In this document: positions 1 through 7,843 of the stretch, piece by piece | Position numbering within the stretch: position 1 is the stretch's first letter | Layout of the letters: each line of letters opens with the position of its first letter | Origin: Bordetella ansorpii | GTDB lineage: Bacteria; Pseudomonadota; Gammaproteobacteria; Burkholderiales; Burkholderiaceae_B | Reading direction: 5' to 3' | NCBI RefSeq assembly: GCF_900078315.1 | Contig: NZ_FKBS01000014.1 | Span: forward strand, 1,451,092 to 1,515,091 | Length of the DNA: 64,000 nucleotides | Made by a program: the position numbers and the translations under genes | The notes under the pieces: model-generated | Databases searched by the model: none | What the model was told of the DNA's origin: nothing | The model's input: the letters and a program-made list of their open reading frames with translations, nothing else

Positions 1-881
1 ACGGTGCCCGGGGCCAGGTAGTCGAACAGCGTGGCCGTCTGGTCGAAGAACAGCGGCAGGTAGTATTCGACGCCGGCGAAGGCGATGCCGTTGCCGATGT
101 CGCGGTACGGCGTGGCGCGCGAGGGATCGCCCTCGAACACTTCGCGAAAGCGCGCGCGGAAGCGGTTGCGCGATTCCTCGTCCATCGGGAATTCGCGGCC
201 CGGCAGCAGTTGCACGTCGCGCACCGGGTACAGGCTGCGCTGGGTGTCCACGTCGAAGCTGCGGATGGATTCGATCTCGTTGTCGAACAGGTCCAACCGG
301 TAAGGCAGCACCGATCCCATCGGGAACAGGTCGATCAGGCCGCCGCGGATGCAGAACTCGCCCGGCGCGGTGACCTGGGTGACGTGCGTGTAGTTGGCCA
401 GCGTGAGCTGGGCACGCAGGGCCGCCTCGTCCAGCTTGTCTTTCTGGCGGAACGAGAACGTATAGGCCGCCAGGAAGGCCGGCGGCGCCACGCGGTACAG
501 CGCGGTGGTGACCGGCACGGTCAGCACGTCGACTTCCCGCTGCATCAGCGCGTGCAGCGTGTGCAGGCGTTGCGAGATCAGGTCCTGGTGCGGCGAGAAC
601 GCGTCGTACGGCAGGGTTTCCCAGTCGGGCAACTGGCGCACGCGCAACTGCGGGGCGTACAGCGGGATCTCCTCGGCCAGGCGCTGGGCCTCGAGGGGAT
701 CCGCGGTGAAGACCACCAGCGGCCGGCCGGCCTGCCTGGCCAGGTCGGCCAGCAGCCAGCCGTCGGCCGAGCCGGGCGGCCGCGGTTGCGCGTACCGAGC
801 GCCGGGTTTGAGGGCGGGAAGCGTGGCGGCGGTGGCGGGCAAGCCCTGGGACGCCGCGGAGGAGGAATAGGAATCGGACAT
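1..881 (-). CDS. mfd: Transcription-repair coupling factor Mfd, N-terminal part (runs off the window)
   Basis: Mfd is an ATP-driven translocase that removes stalled RNA polymerase and recruits UvrA. The 293 visible codons begin MSDSYSSSAASQ. They cover the N-terminal UvrB-like region, recognisable from the segments WLLADLARQAGRPLVVFTAD, LPDWETLPYDAFSPHQDL and FCIRGGLIDLFPMGS, which are typical of Mfd domains D1-D2. The RNA-polymerase-interaction and helicase domains lie beyond base 1. The ATG at 881-879 lies only 29 bp from the divergent ispD start, so the two promoters must overlap each other or the neighbouring coding sequence. Family identification is secure; the gene is truncated by the window edge, not broken. 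Confidence 0.93.
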   Translation of the reverse strand, partial: MSDSYSSSAASQGLPATAATLPALKPGARYAQPRPPGSADGWLLADLARQAGRPLVVFTADPLEAQRLAEEIPLYAPQLRVRQLPDWETLPYDAFSPHQDLISQRLHTLHALMQREVDVLTVPVTTALYRVAPPAFLAAYTFSFRQKDKLDEAALRAQLTLANYTHVTQVTAPGEFCIRGGLIDLFPMGSVLPYRLDLFDNEIESIRSFDVDTQRSLYPVRDVQLLPGREFPMDEESRNRFRARFREVFEGDPSRATPYRDIGNGIAFAGVEYYLPLFFDQTATLFDYLAPGT

Positions 882-910
882 CAGGTCGAAGATTATAAAA
901 TCCCGGCACC
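882..910. promoter_or_regulatory. Very short divergent start region between mfd and ispD
   Basis: Only 29 bases separate the two divergent start codons, and they are AT-rich in otherwise GC-rich DNA. On the minus strand, bases 897-892 read TATAAT. A transcript from that box would start 4-5 bases before the mfd ATG. The match to a -10 box is seen; its use as a promoter is inference and no good -35 is visible. Confidence 0.35.
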
Positions 911-1609
911 ATGTCCGACACTCTTATCGCCATCGTGCCCGCCGCGGGCGTGGGCGCCCGCGCCAGCCAGCCCGGCGCCCAGGCTCTTCCCAAGCAATAT
1001 CGCCTGCTGGACGGCCAGCCCATGCTGCGGCGCGCCGTGCAGGCGTTGCTGGCCGACGAACGCATCGCCCAGGTCCGCGTGGCCGTGTCGGCCGGCGACG
1101 GCTGGGTCGAAGAAGCGCTGCGAGGCCTGCCGCGCACCATATGGCGTCCTTGTGGCGGCGCCACCCGTGCCGACACCGTGGCCAATGCCCTGGCCGACAG
1201 CGGCGCGGGCGAGCACGACTGGGTGCTGGTGCACGACGCGGCCCGTCCGGGCCTGACCCCGGCCGCGCTGGCCCGCCTGATCGACGCCTGCCTGGCCGAT
1301 CCGGTCGGCGGCCTGCTGGCGCTGCCCGTGGCCGATACCGTGAAGGCGGGTTCCGCTGCGCCGGATGCCCCTCGTGTGGTCCGCACGGTGGACCGGCAGG
1401 GCCTGTGGCTGGCCCAGACGCCGCAGATGTTCCGCACCGGCCTGCTGGGCCAGTGCCTGGCCGCCGCCGCGCGGGGCGGCCTGGCCGTGACGGACGAAGC
1501 CTCGGCGATCGAGGCAGCCGGCCATGCGCCGTGCCTGGTCATCGGCGAGGCCCGCAACTTCAAGGTCACATGGCCGGACGATTTCGAATTGATGGAACGA
1601 TGGCTGTGA
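911..1609 (+). CDS. ispD: 2-C-methyl-D-erythritol 4-phosphate cytidylyltransferase
   Basis: This enzyme joins CTP and methylerythritol phosphate in the non-mevalonate isoprenoid pathway. The 232 residues start with the nucleotide-binding loop PAAGVGAR (10-17) and the catalytic KQY (28-30). GGATRADTV (82-90), HDAARP (108-113) and the C-terminal FKVTWPDD segment follow, all IspD hallmarks. Length fits the family. It is cytoplasmic. ispF follows on the same strand after 142 bases, the usual pairing of consecutive pathway steps, but here without the overlap or fusion seen in some bacteria. Confidence 0.96.
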   Translation: MSDTLIAIVPAAGVGARASQPGAQALPKQYRLLDGQPMLRRAVQALLADERIAQVRVAVSAGDGWVEEALRGLPRTIWRPCGGATRADTVANALADSGAGEHDWVLVHDAARPGLTPAALARLIDACLADPVGGLLALPVADTVKAGSAAPDAPRVVRTVDRQGLWLAQTPQMFRTGLLGQCLAAAARGGLAVTDEASAIEAAGHAPCLVIGEARNFKVTWPDDFELMERWL

Positions 1610-1751
1610 GCAGATCCGCTCGCGGCCGGTCCGAAACAGGGCGTGGCGCCTGCCGGCGTGCTGACCCGGTCTTCGGCATTCCAGGTGGGTCGCCCGAGGC
1701 AAGCGCCGTCTTGTCCGGGCAGGATGTCGCGCAGCGACAGGAGAAATATCG

Positions 1752-2246
1752 ATGAGCATTCCCTTCCGTGTCGGCCAGGGTTTCGACGTGCACGCCCTGG
1801 TGGAAGGCCGCCCGCTGATCCTGGGCGGCGTCACCATCCCGCACACCCATGGCCTGTTGGGCCATTCCGACGCCGACGCGCTGCTGCACGCCATCACCGA
1901 CGCGTTGCTGGGCGGCGCGGGCCTGGGCGACATCGGCCGCCACTTCCCCGATACCGATCCGCAGTACCGGGGCGCGGACAGCCGCGTGCTGCTGCGCGCG
2001 GCCGCCGAAAAGGTGCGCCGGGCCGGCTGGCAACCCGTCAACGTGGATGCCACCATTCATGCCCAGGCGCCCAAGATCGGCCCGCACGCCACCGCCATGG
2101 TGCGCAACATCGCCGCCGACCTGGGCCTGAGCGAGGGCGACGTCAACATCAAGGCCAAGACCAACGAAAGCCTGGGATTCCTGGGCCGCAAGGAAGGGAT
2201 CGCGGCGACGACGGTGGTGCTGCTGGGGCGTATCGAGCCGGCCTGA
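1752..2246 (+). CDS. ispF: 2-C-methyl-D-erythritol 2,4-cyclodiphosphate synthase
   Basis: IspF cyclises the IspE product with release of CMP. The 164 residues carry the zinc ligands D12, H14 and H46 and the catalytic T137 and E139 (KTNES). All are shifted by exactly four positions from the E. coli enzyme, so the active site is complete. A good ribosome-binding site (AGGAGA) precedes the ATG. The gene probably shares a transcript with ispD. It converges on murI, with 21 bases between the two stop codons. Confidence 0.97.
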   Translation: MSIPFRVGQGFDVHALVEGRPLILGGVTIPHTHGLLGHSDADALLHAITDALLGGAGLGDIGRHFPDTDPQYRGADSRVLLRAAAEKVRRAGWQPVNVDATIHAQAPKIGPHATAMVRNIAADLGLSEGDVNIKAKTNESLGFLGRKEGIAATTVVLLGRIEPA

Positions 2247-2267
2247 TCGCCCAGCTTTCCTGGCGAA

Positions 2268-3089
2268 TCAGCGCCAGGTGGCCGGCAGTCGTTCGGCAGG
2301 CAGAGCCCACTGCAGCAACCGCATCGCCTGCTCGCCCAGACGCCGGGCGTCGCCGCTGGTCAGCAATTCGCAGCCGCCCGCATATCCTGCCGGCGCCATC
2401 AGCCCGGGGGCCTCGGTGCGCAGCCGGTACGCCAGTTGCCGGGCCAGCGCCGGGCCCGGCTCGATGATGGGCAGGTCGGGGCCGACGCGTTCCCGCAGCA
2501 GCGGCAGCAGGAAAGGAAAATGCGTGCAGCCCAGCACCAGCACGTCCGCGCCTGCGTCCAGCAGCGCGGTCGCCGCCATATCCACGGCGGCGCGCGCGGC
2601 ATCGCCGTCAAGCTGTCCGTTTTCCACCAGCATCACCCAGTCGGGGCAGGGCCGCAGCACGACCCGGACGCCCGCGGCCGCCCGTTGCGCCAGCGCGGCG
2701 AAGCGCGGGCTGGCCAGCGTGCCGTGGGTGGCGAAGACGCCGATCACGCCTGATCGGCTGAGTTGCGCCGCGGGCTTGATGGCGGGCTCGATGCCCACGA
2801 CGACCAGATCGGGATGGTGCGCCCGTATCGTGCCGATGGCCGCCGCGGTGGCCGTGTTGCAGGCGACGGCAATGGCGCGGACCTGGCGCGAGACGAAGTA
2901 GTCCGCGATGGCCAGCGCGCGCCGTTCGAGAAATTCCTGGGATTTTTCGCCGTAGGGCAGATGGGCCGAATCGGCCACATAGACCAGCGGCTCGTCCGGC
3001 AGGGCGCGGCGGATGTCGCGCAGGGTGCTCAACCCACCCGCGCCCGAGTCGTAGATGCCGATGGGGCGGACGTCGGAGAGCGGAGGCAT
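2268..3089 (-). CDS. murI: Glutamate racemase
   Basis: MurI makes D-glutamate for peptidoglycan. The 273 residues contain both catalytic cysteines: C77 in AVACNTATA, and C188 in VLGCTHFP. The N-terminal GIYDSGAGGLSTL is diagnostic. Length is normal and the protein is cytoplasmic and cofactor independent. It stands alone on the minus strand between convergent ispF and the divergent VOC gene. Confidence 0.96.
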   Translation of the reverse strand: MPPLSDVRPIGIYDSGAGGLSTLRDIRRALPDEPLVYVADSAHLPYGEKSQEFLERRALAIADYFVSRQVRAIAVACNTATAAAIGTIRAHHPDLVVVGIEPAIKPAAQLSRSGVIGVFATHGTLASPRFAALAQRAAAGVRVVLRPCPDWVMLVENGQLDGDAARAAVDMAATALLDAGADVLVLGCTHFPFLLPLLRERVGPDLPIIEPGPALARQLAYRLRTEAPGLMAPAGYAGGCELLTSGDARRLGEQAMRLLQWALPAERLPATWR

Positions 3090-3195
3090 CGAGAGGCTGG
3101 GCGGGGGAAAAGCGTCATTCTACGCCGCCGTATCCGGGAGGCCGCGGCATGCGTGATGTAATCGAAGATCGGATCAATCTCAGCGAGGAGGACGC

Positions 3196-3549
3196 ATGGG
3201 TACGCGAGGGCAGGATCGCCAGATCGACAACATCGAGTTCAACGTCGGTGACATTGCACGCAGCAAGACCTTCTACGGCAACGTGTTCGGCTGGACGTTC
3301 ACCGACCATGGCCCGGCCTATACCGAATTCACCGATGGCCGGCTGACCGGCGGCTTCACGACCGGCGAACCCGTCAAGCCGGGCGGCCCGCTGGTCATTC
3401 TCTATGCCGACGACCTGGCCTCGACCCAGAACAGCCTCGAGGCCATGGGCGCCACGATCAGCCGCCCGGTGTTTTCCTTCCCCGGCGGCCGCCGTTTCCA
3501 CTTCATCGATCCGGACGGCTACGAACTGGCCGTGTGGACGGCGGACTGA
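3196..3549 (+). CDS. VOC (glyoxalase/bleomycin-resistance fold) family protein
   Basis: A 117-residue single-domain protein with the VOC fold pattern: IDNIEFNVGDIARSKTFY near the N-terminus and RRFHFIDPDGYELAVW at the C-terminus. The substrate cannot be told from sequence. The position that is often histidine in metal-binding members is glutamate here (IEFNV), so classical glyoxalase I activity is not implied. GAGGAGG upstream of ATG 3196 supports this start. The MFS transporter begins 177 bases downstream, behind its own candidate operator. Confidence 0.85.
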   Translation: MGTRGQDRQIDNIEFNVGDIARSKTFYGNVFGWTFTDHGPAYTEFTDGRLTGGFTTGEPVKPGGPLVILYADDLASTQNSLEAMGATISRPVFSFPGGRRFHFIDPDGYELAVWTAD

Positions 3550-3583
3550 GCCGCGGCACGGCGCACGGCGAGGCATCCTGTAT

Positions 3584-3609
3584 CTAGGACAATTTCTTGA
3601 TTGTCCTGA
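3584..3609 (+). promoter_or_regulatory. Candidate operator: 26-bp dyad matching the MocR-gene dyad at 53.7 kb
   Basis: CTAGGACAAT (3584-3593) and ATTGTCCTGA (3600-3609) form an inverted repeat with a 6-base spacer. Compared with the reverse complement of 53693-53718, 23 of 26 positions are identical, spacer included. A -35-like TTGATT (3597-3602) lies inside the dyad, and a weak -10 (CAGACT, 3620-3625) sits 17 bases further on. This fits repressor control of the MFS gene at 3727. The match is seen; the regulator is inferred. Confidence 0.65.
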
Positions 3610-3726
3610 GGGCGGCGAGCAGACTGCGGCATACCGTCCGCCATGCCGGACCTGCCGCGAGACCGCACACCATCCGGTGCCTGTCGGAGCTCGGTCCTTC
3701 CGTCCCGACCAGGAAAGCGAATCGCC

Positions 3727-4962
3727 ATGCCGCCATTGTCCGACCCGCTGCGCCATCGCTGGCTTATCGTCATCGCCGCCGGGGCCATCATGGGGGCCGC
3801 GCTCGGCGTGCGCCACGTCCAGGGACTGTTTCTGGCGCCCGTGGTGCTCAGTCAGGGCTGGTCGCGCGAGGCCTTCGGCTTCGCGCTCGCCGTGCAAAAT
3901 CTCGTCTGGGGGCTGGCGCAGCCTTTCTCGGGCCTGCTGGCGGATCGATATGGTTCGGTGAAAGTGCTGGTGTCCGGTCTGTTGGCGTACGCCGCCGGCC
4001 TGATGCTGATGGCACAGGCCGCCACCCCGGGAAGTTTCATGCTTACCAACGGTCTGCTGGTGGGCGTGGCGTTGTCGGGCACGGCGTTCGGCACGGTCTA
4101 TGGCGCGCTGAGCCGCATTTTTCCCGGCGATATGCGAACCTGGGCGCTGGCCGTCGTGGGCGCGCTGGGCGGACTGGGGCAGTTCTGCATGGTGCCGTTC
4201 GCCCAGGAACTGCTGGGCGCCATGCCGTGGCAGCGCGCCGCGCTCGTGCTGGGCGTGGGCATGCTCGTGTTGGCGCCGCTGTCGATGTTCCTGAGAGACC
4301 GGCCTTCCGCCTGCATGCAGGCCGCGGCCGCTTCGGGCGGTCAGGCGTCCATGATGCCCGCGATCCGCCAGGCCCTGCGCCATCGGGGCTTCTGGCTGTT
4401 GACCCTGGGATTCACCGCTTGTGGTTTCCAGCTCGCCTTCATCGCCACGCACATGCCGGCATACCTGTCCGAGCACGGCCTCAGCGCGGGGCAGGCCGGG
4501 GCCACGCTGGCGGTCATCGCACTGGCCAACATCTTCGGCAATTACGCCTTTGCCAAGCTGGGGGGCAGATGGCCGCCCCGGCAGGTGCTCTGCGCGCTAT
4601 ATGTCGTGCGGGCGTTGGCCATCGCGGTCTTCATGGCGCTTCCCGTCACGGCCTGGAGCGCCTATGCGTTCTCGGCGGTCATGGGCTTTCTCTGGTTGGG
4701 CACCGTCCCATTGACCAGCGGGGTGCTGTCGCGCATCTTCGGCGTACGCTACATCGGTACGTTGTTCGGCCTGGTATTTCTCGGGCACCAGGTCGGCGGC
4801 TTTCTCGGCGTGTGGCTGGGCGGACTCGTCTACGACGCCTACCGGTCCTACGACCCGATGTGGATCGTGTCGATCGCCGTCGGGCTGTTGGCTGCCTGGG
4901 TGCATTGGCCCATCGACGACCGGCCCGTGGGGCAGGGCATTCCTGCTGGGCAGGCGTCATGA
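3727..4962 (+). CDS. Major facilitator superfamily transporter
   Basis: A 411-residue protein with about 12 hydrophobic segments. An MFS signature loop follows the second one (SGLLADRYGS), and a second GLFLG-type repeat lies in the C-terminal half. It resembles the broad group of monocarboxylate or drug-type MFS carriers; the substrate is unknown. ATG 3727 is preferred over the upstream in-frame ATG at 3643 because AGGAAAG sits nine bases before it and the extra 28 residues are not membrane-like. Its stop overlaps the ATG of a 49-residue membrane peptide. The dyad at 3584-3609 suggests control by a MocR-type regulator. Confidence 0.88.
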   Translation: MPPLSDPLRHRWLIVIAAGAIMGAALGVRHVQGLFLAPVVLSQGWSREAFGFALAVQNLVWGLAQPFSGLLADRYGSVKVLVSGLLAYAAGLMLMAQAATPGSFMLTNGLLVGVALSGTAFGTVYGALSRIFPGDMRTWALAVVGALGGLGQFCMVPFAQELLGAMPWQRAALVLGVGMLVLAPLSMFLRDRPSACMQAAAASGGQASMMPAIRQALRHRGFWLLTLGFTACGFQLAFIATHMPAYLSEHGLSAGQAGATLAVIALANIFGNYAFAKLGGRWPPRQVLCALYVVRALAIAVFMALPVTAWSAYAFSAVMGFLWLGTVPLTSGVLSRIFGVRYIGTLFGLVFLGHQVGGFLGVWLGGLVYDAYRSYDPMWIVSIAVGLLAAWVHWPIDDRPVGQGIPAGQAS

Positions 4963-5108
4963 GGCGCCTGCGCCCGCGTCTGGCGGCGCTTGTATGGCGC
5001 GGCATGGCGGCCGTCGTGGGCGCCGTGGCCCTGGCCCAGGTCTTCCGGGCATGGTTGGATCCCGACCTGACCCTGGCACTGGCGGGCGGCCTTTTCCTGT
5101 GCCGCTGA
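4959..5108 (+). CDS. Small membrane peptide coupled to the MFS gene
   Basis: This 49-residue frame starts with the ATG inside the ATGA overlap with the transporter stop, so it is positioned for translational coupling. It begins with a basic stretch (MRRLRPRLAALVWRG), has a hydrophobic segment around residues 16-27, a short polar turn (RAWLDPD) and a second hydrophobic stretch to the end. That is the layout of a small inner-membrane protein with one or two helices. I recognise no family. The overlap and amphipathic start argue for a real gene; the short length leaves doubt. Confidence 0.5.
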   Translation: MRRLRPRLAALVWRGMAAVVGAVALAQVFRAWLDPDLTLALAGGLFLCR

Positions 5109-5137
5109 GAGGCGTAACCGACGTGGCGACAATGAAA

Positions 5138-5169
5138 ATCCCCGCGGCACGTGTCCATGCCGCGGGGAT
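5138..5169 (-). terminator. Rho-independent terminator after ahpD
   Basis: A perfect 12-bp stem (5138-5149 with 5158-5169) with an 8-base loop. On the minus strand the stem is followed by a short T-rich tract. It lies 38 bases beyond the ahpD stop. Confidence 0.7.
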
Positions 5170-5207
5170 CGAGGCCCCGCCCCGTAGCGGAAGGGGGCTT
5201 GCCGAAC

Positions 5208-5726
5208 TTACTTGCCTTGCGCCGCCAGCGCCTGGGCCGCGGCGTTGATCACCGCCGCGATGCGGCCGGCGTCACGCAGTTGCTCGGAGCTGAAGCCGTC
5301 CTTGCGCAGGTTCTCGAAGTGCGACTGGATGCAGAAGTGGCACTTGCCGATGATCGACGCCACCAGGGCGAACAGTTCGAAGCGCTTCTTGTCCACGCCG
5401 CCGTGGGTGGCGTAGGCGTTCATGCGCAACTGGGCCGGCAGCGTCTTCAGTTGGGCGTCGCCCGACATCTCGACGTACGGGTACCAGACGTTGTTCATGC
5501 CCATCAGCGTCGCGGCGGTCAGCGCGGCGTTGGCATCGGTCTCGGACAGTGCGCCCTTGAAGGCGTCGACCAGGAACGGGCTACGCGCCGCGAAGGCGGC
5601 GGCCAGGGCCGCGCCCAGCGCGTCTTCCGGCGCCAGCGTGGAGCGGGCGATGACGGAATCCAGATTCAGGCGGATGTCCTTCGCCCAATCCGGCAGTTGT
5701 TCCTTGATGGTAGAGAGGAATTCCAT
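5208..5726 (-). CDS. ahpD: Alkylhydroperoxidase AhpD
   Basis: AhpD is a CxxC thiol protein that can reduce AhpC and itself has weak peroxidase activity. The 172 residues contain KCHFCIQSH with C129, C132 and H136. These match the active-site spacing of Mycobacterium tuberculosis AhpD, and the match is collinear with the Mtb protein to within one residue. It lies directly downstream of ahpC on the same strand, the usual partner arrangement. A stem-loop terminator between the two genes suggests ahpD is expressed at a lower level than ahpC. Confidence 0.95.
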   Translation of the reverse strand: MEFLSTIKEQLPDWAKDIRLNLDSVIARSTLAPEDALGAALAAAFAARSPFLVDAFKGALSETDANAALTAATLMGMNNVWYPYVEMSGDAQLKTLPAQLRMNAYATHGGVDKKRFELFALVASIIGKCHFCIQSHFENLRKDGFSSEQLRDAGRIAAVINAAAQALAAQGK

Positions 5727-5749
5727 AGTTTTTACCTATATTCTGGAGC

Positions 5750-5773
5750 AAGAAAAGCCCGGACGAACCGGGC
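5750..5773 (-). terminator. Intercistronic terminator between ahpC and ahpD
   Basis: On the minus strand a GCCCGG stem with a 5-base loop (5773-5757) is followed at once by TTTTCT. It begins 11 bases after the ahpC stop and would allow partial read-through into ahpD. Confidence 0.65.
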
Positions 5774-5784
5774 CAGCGTACTGT

Positions 5785-6333
5785 TTACAGCGTGTCGCCG
5801 CCAACCGTACGGTTGCACGGGCACAGTTCGTCGGTTTGCAGGCCGTCCAGCAGACGCAGGACTTCCTCGGGGTTACGGCCGACGTTCAGGTTGTTCACCG
5901 ACACGTGCTGGATCGTGTTGTCCGGATCGACGATGAAGGTGGCGCGCAGCGCCACGCCAGCGCCCTTTTCACGCACGCCCAGCTGATCGATCAGCGAGCC
6001 GGTGGTGTCGCCGAATTGGTAGTGACCCAGCTTGTTGAGGTCCGGGTGCTCACGGCGCCATGCCAGCTTGACGAATTCGTTGTCCGACGAACCGCCCAGC
6101 AGGACGGCGTCGCGGTCTTCGAAATCCTTGGCCAGCTTGTTGAAGCCGACGATTTCGGTCGGGCACACGAAGGTGAAGTCCTTCGGGTAGAAGTAGATGA
6201 CCTTCCACTTGCCGGGGAACGAGCTTTCGGTGATGTCTTCGAAGGCCGAGACGCCGTTTTCTTCGTGCTGGTTGAAGCCGGGCTTGACGCCGGTGACCTT
6301 GAAGGACTCGAGTTTATCGCCAACAGTTTTCAT
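5785..6333 (-). CDS. ahpC: Peroxiredoxin AhpC
   Basis: A typical 2-Cys peroxiredoxin that reduces hydrogen peroxide and organic hydroperoxides. The peroxidatic cysteine is C57 in DFTFVCPTE, and the C-terminus ends with CPC (C171 and C173). That is the resolving arrangement of the AhpD-dependent, mycobacterial-type AhpC, and differs from the AhpF-dependent enteric type. The neighbouring ahpD fits this. The start is ATG 6333 because GGGAG lies eight bases upstream; an in-frame ATG four codons earlier lacks this. A dyad over the end of risS may be its operator. Confidence 0.95.
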   Translation of the reverse strand: MKTVGDKLESFKVTGVKPGFNQHEENGVSAFEDITESSFPGKWKVIYFYPKDFTFVCPTEIVGFNKLAKDFEDRDAVLLGGSSDNEFVKLAWRREHPDLNKLGHYQFGDTTGSLIDQLGVREKGAGVALRATFIVDPDNTIQHVSVNNLNVGRNPEEVLRLLDGLQTDELCPCNRTVGGDTL

Positions 6334-6397
6334 GTGTGCTCCCATTAGGTGTTGGGTGGAAAGGGGCTCGCGTGGAGCCGAGACACCTAATTTTACG

Positions 6398-7843
6398 CTA
6401 TTGATTATCGATGTCTAATTGATAATTTCTAAATTTGGCTTTGGGCAGCTCTATGCGTGCCGTCAGTCCGCCGCCGGACCGCGGCTGCATTTTCAGCGAT
6501 CCGCCGACGTGCTTGAGCAGGCGTTCGACAATGGCCAGGCCCAGGCCCGCGCCGCTGACGCCGGTGCGGGCCGCTTCGCCGCGCGAGAAGGGACGCAGGA
6601 GGCGTTCGACTTCCTCGGGGGCGATGCCGGGACCGCGGTCGCAGACTTCGATGGCCACGGTACTGCCCTCGGATTGCACGGTCATGACCAGGTGGGCCAG
6701 CCCATCGGTGGAACGGCCATAGCGGCGCGCGTTTTCGATCAGGTTGCCGACGATGCGTTTCAGGTCCAGCGCGGTGATGCGCGCGCGCAGGCCCGGTTCG
6801 ATGTTGGCCTCGAGCTCGCCGCCCAGCGACGCGGTATGGCTGCGTTCGCGTTCGAACAACTCGTGCAGCACCAGGGAGATGTCGGTGGCCAACTGGGGCA
6901 GGGTGCCCGCCGGGCGGGCGTATTCCATCAACTGGCCGATACTGTGGTCGATCTGGGCCAGGTCGTCGTCGATGGCCTGGCGGGCGTCTTCCGACACGCC
7001 GCTCATCTCGATTTCCAGGCGCATGCGCGCCAGCGGCGTGCGCAGGTCGTGCGAGATGCCCGCCAGCATCAGTTCCCGGTCGGCCTCGGCCTGGCGAAGG
7101 TCTTTCGACATGCGGTTGAACGAGGCATTGAGATCGCGGATCTCCAGCGGCCCCTGTTCGGGCAGCGATGCCGGGGTCTCTCCGCGCGACAGCACCTGGG
7201 CCGCGCGCGCCAGCCGTGACAGCGGCCGATTGACGAAGCCCACGCTGACCGCGGCGCCCACCAGCGACAGCAGCAGCGCGGTCGCGCCCCAGCCCAGCCA
7301 CTCTATGCCCCCGGTCAGCCCGATCTGCTCGCGTTCGAACACCAGCCAGTAGAGATCCTGGTTGATCTGGAAACTGACCCAGAAACCGGGTACCTGATTG
7401 ACCCCCCATGCGATCTGGGTATCCGCGCCGAAACGGGCGCGGATCTGCTGTGCCACGCGCTGCCAGTAGTCGTCGTCGGGCAGTCCTTCGGTGAAATCGG
7501 TGACTTCACGCGGATAGACCTGGATGCCTTCGTTGGTCGCCAGGTCCAGCAGCAGCTTGCTGCGTTCTTCCGCATGGGAATAGACGAGCGCCGTCCGGGT
7601 GATGTTCACGGCAGTGATCACCCGCTGGGCCATCTGGTTGGCGCGCGGTCCCAGCTCCATGCTGAAGAAGACCTGCAACCATGCCCCGAGGCTGACCAGC
7701 ATGAGCGCGGCCAGCAAAAGGAACGTGCGCCCGAAGAGACCCAGGCGCAGACGTGAAGTCAGGTTGCGGAGAATTCTGCGTAAGCGGGGCACAGGAGCAC
7801 GCTCCTGCCCGGTGGTACGGGCTGTTTTATCAGCTTCCGCCAT
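6398..7843 (-). CDS. risS: Sensor histidine kinase RisS (EnvZ/OmpR-type)
   Basis: Inner-membrane sensor partner of RisA. In its 481 residues TM1 is about 39-61, the periplasmic loop about 62-182, TM2 about 183-203, then comes a HAMP linker. The phosphoacceptor H265 is in AGISHDLRTPLARMR. The N box (VGNLIENARRYG), G1 box (CDRGPGI) and G2 box (GAGLGLAIV) are all present, so the kinase looks functional. B. pertussis is known for a frameshifted risS; here the frame is intact. The start overlaps the risA end by 14 bases, consistent with coupling. Confidence 0.93.
   Translation of the reverse strand: MAEADKTARTTGQERAPVPRLRRILRNLTSRLRLGLFGRTFLLLAALMLVSLGAWLQVFFSMELGPRANQMAQRVITAVNITRTALVYSHAEERSKLLLDLATNEGIQVYPREVTDFTEGLPDDDYWQRVAQQIRARFGADTQIAWGVNQVPGFWVSFQINQDLYWLVFEREQIGLTGGIEWLGWGATALLLSLVGAAVSVGFVNRPLSRLARAAQVLSRGETPASLPEQGPLEIRDLNASFNRMSKDLRQAEADRELMLAGISHDLRTPLARMRLEIEMSGVSEDARQAIDDDLAQIDHSIGQLMEYARPAGTLPQLATDISLVLHELFERERSHTASLGGELEANIEPGLRARITALDLKRIVGNLIENARRYGRSTDGLAHLVMTVQSEGSTVAIEVCDRGPGIAPEEVERLLRPFSRGEAARTGVSGAGLGLAIVERLLKHVGGSLKMQPRSGGGLTARIELPKAKFRNYQLDIDNQ
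6404..6426. promoter_or_regulatory. Candidate ahpC operator (AT-rich dyad over the risS stop)
   Basis: ATTATC (6404-6409) and GATAAT (6421-6426) form a dyad with an 11-base spacer, about 70 bases upstream of the ahpC start and overlapping the last risS codons. LysR-family sites, including those of OxyR, are often AT-rich interrupted dyads of this size, and OxyR control of ahpC is common in other bacteria. The assignment is inference. Confidence 0.35.
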
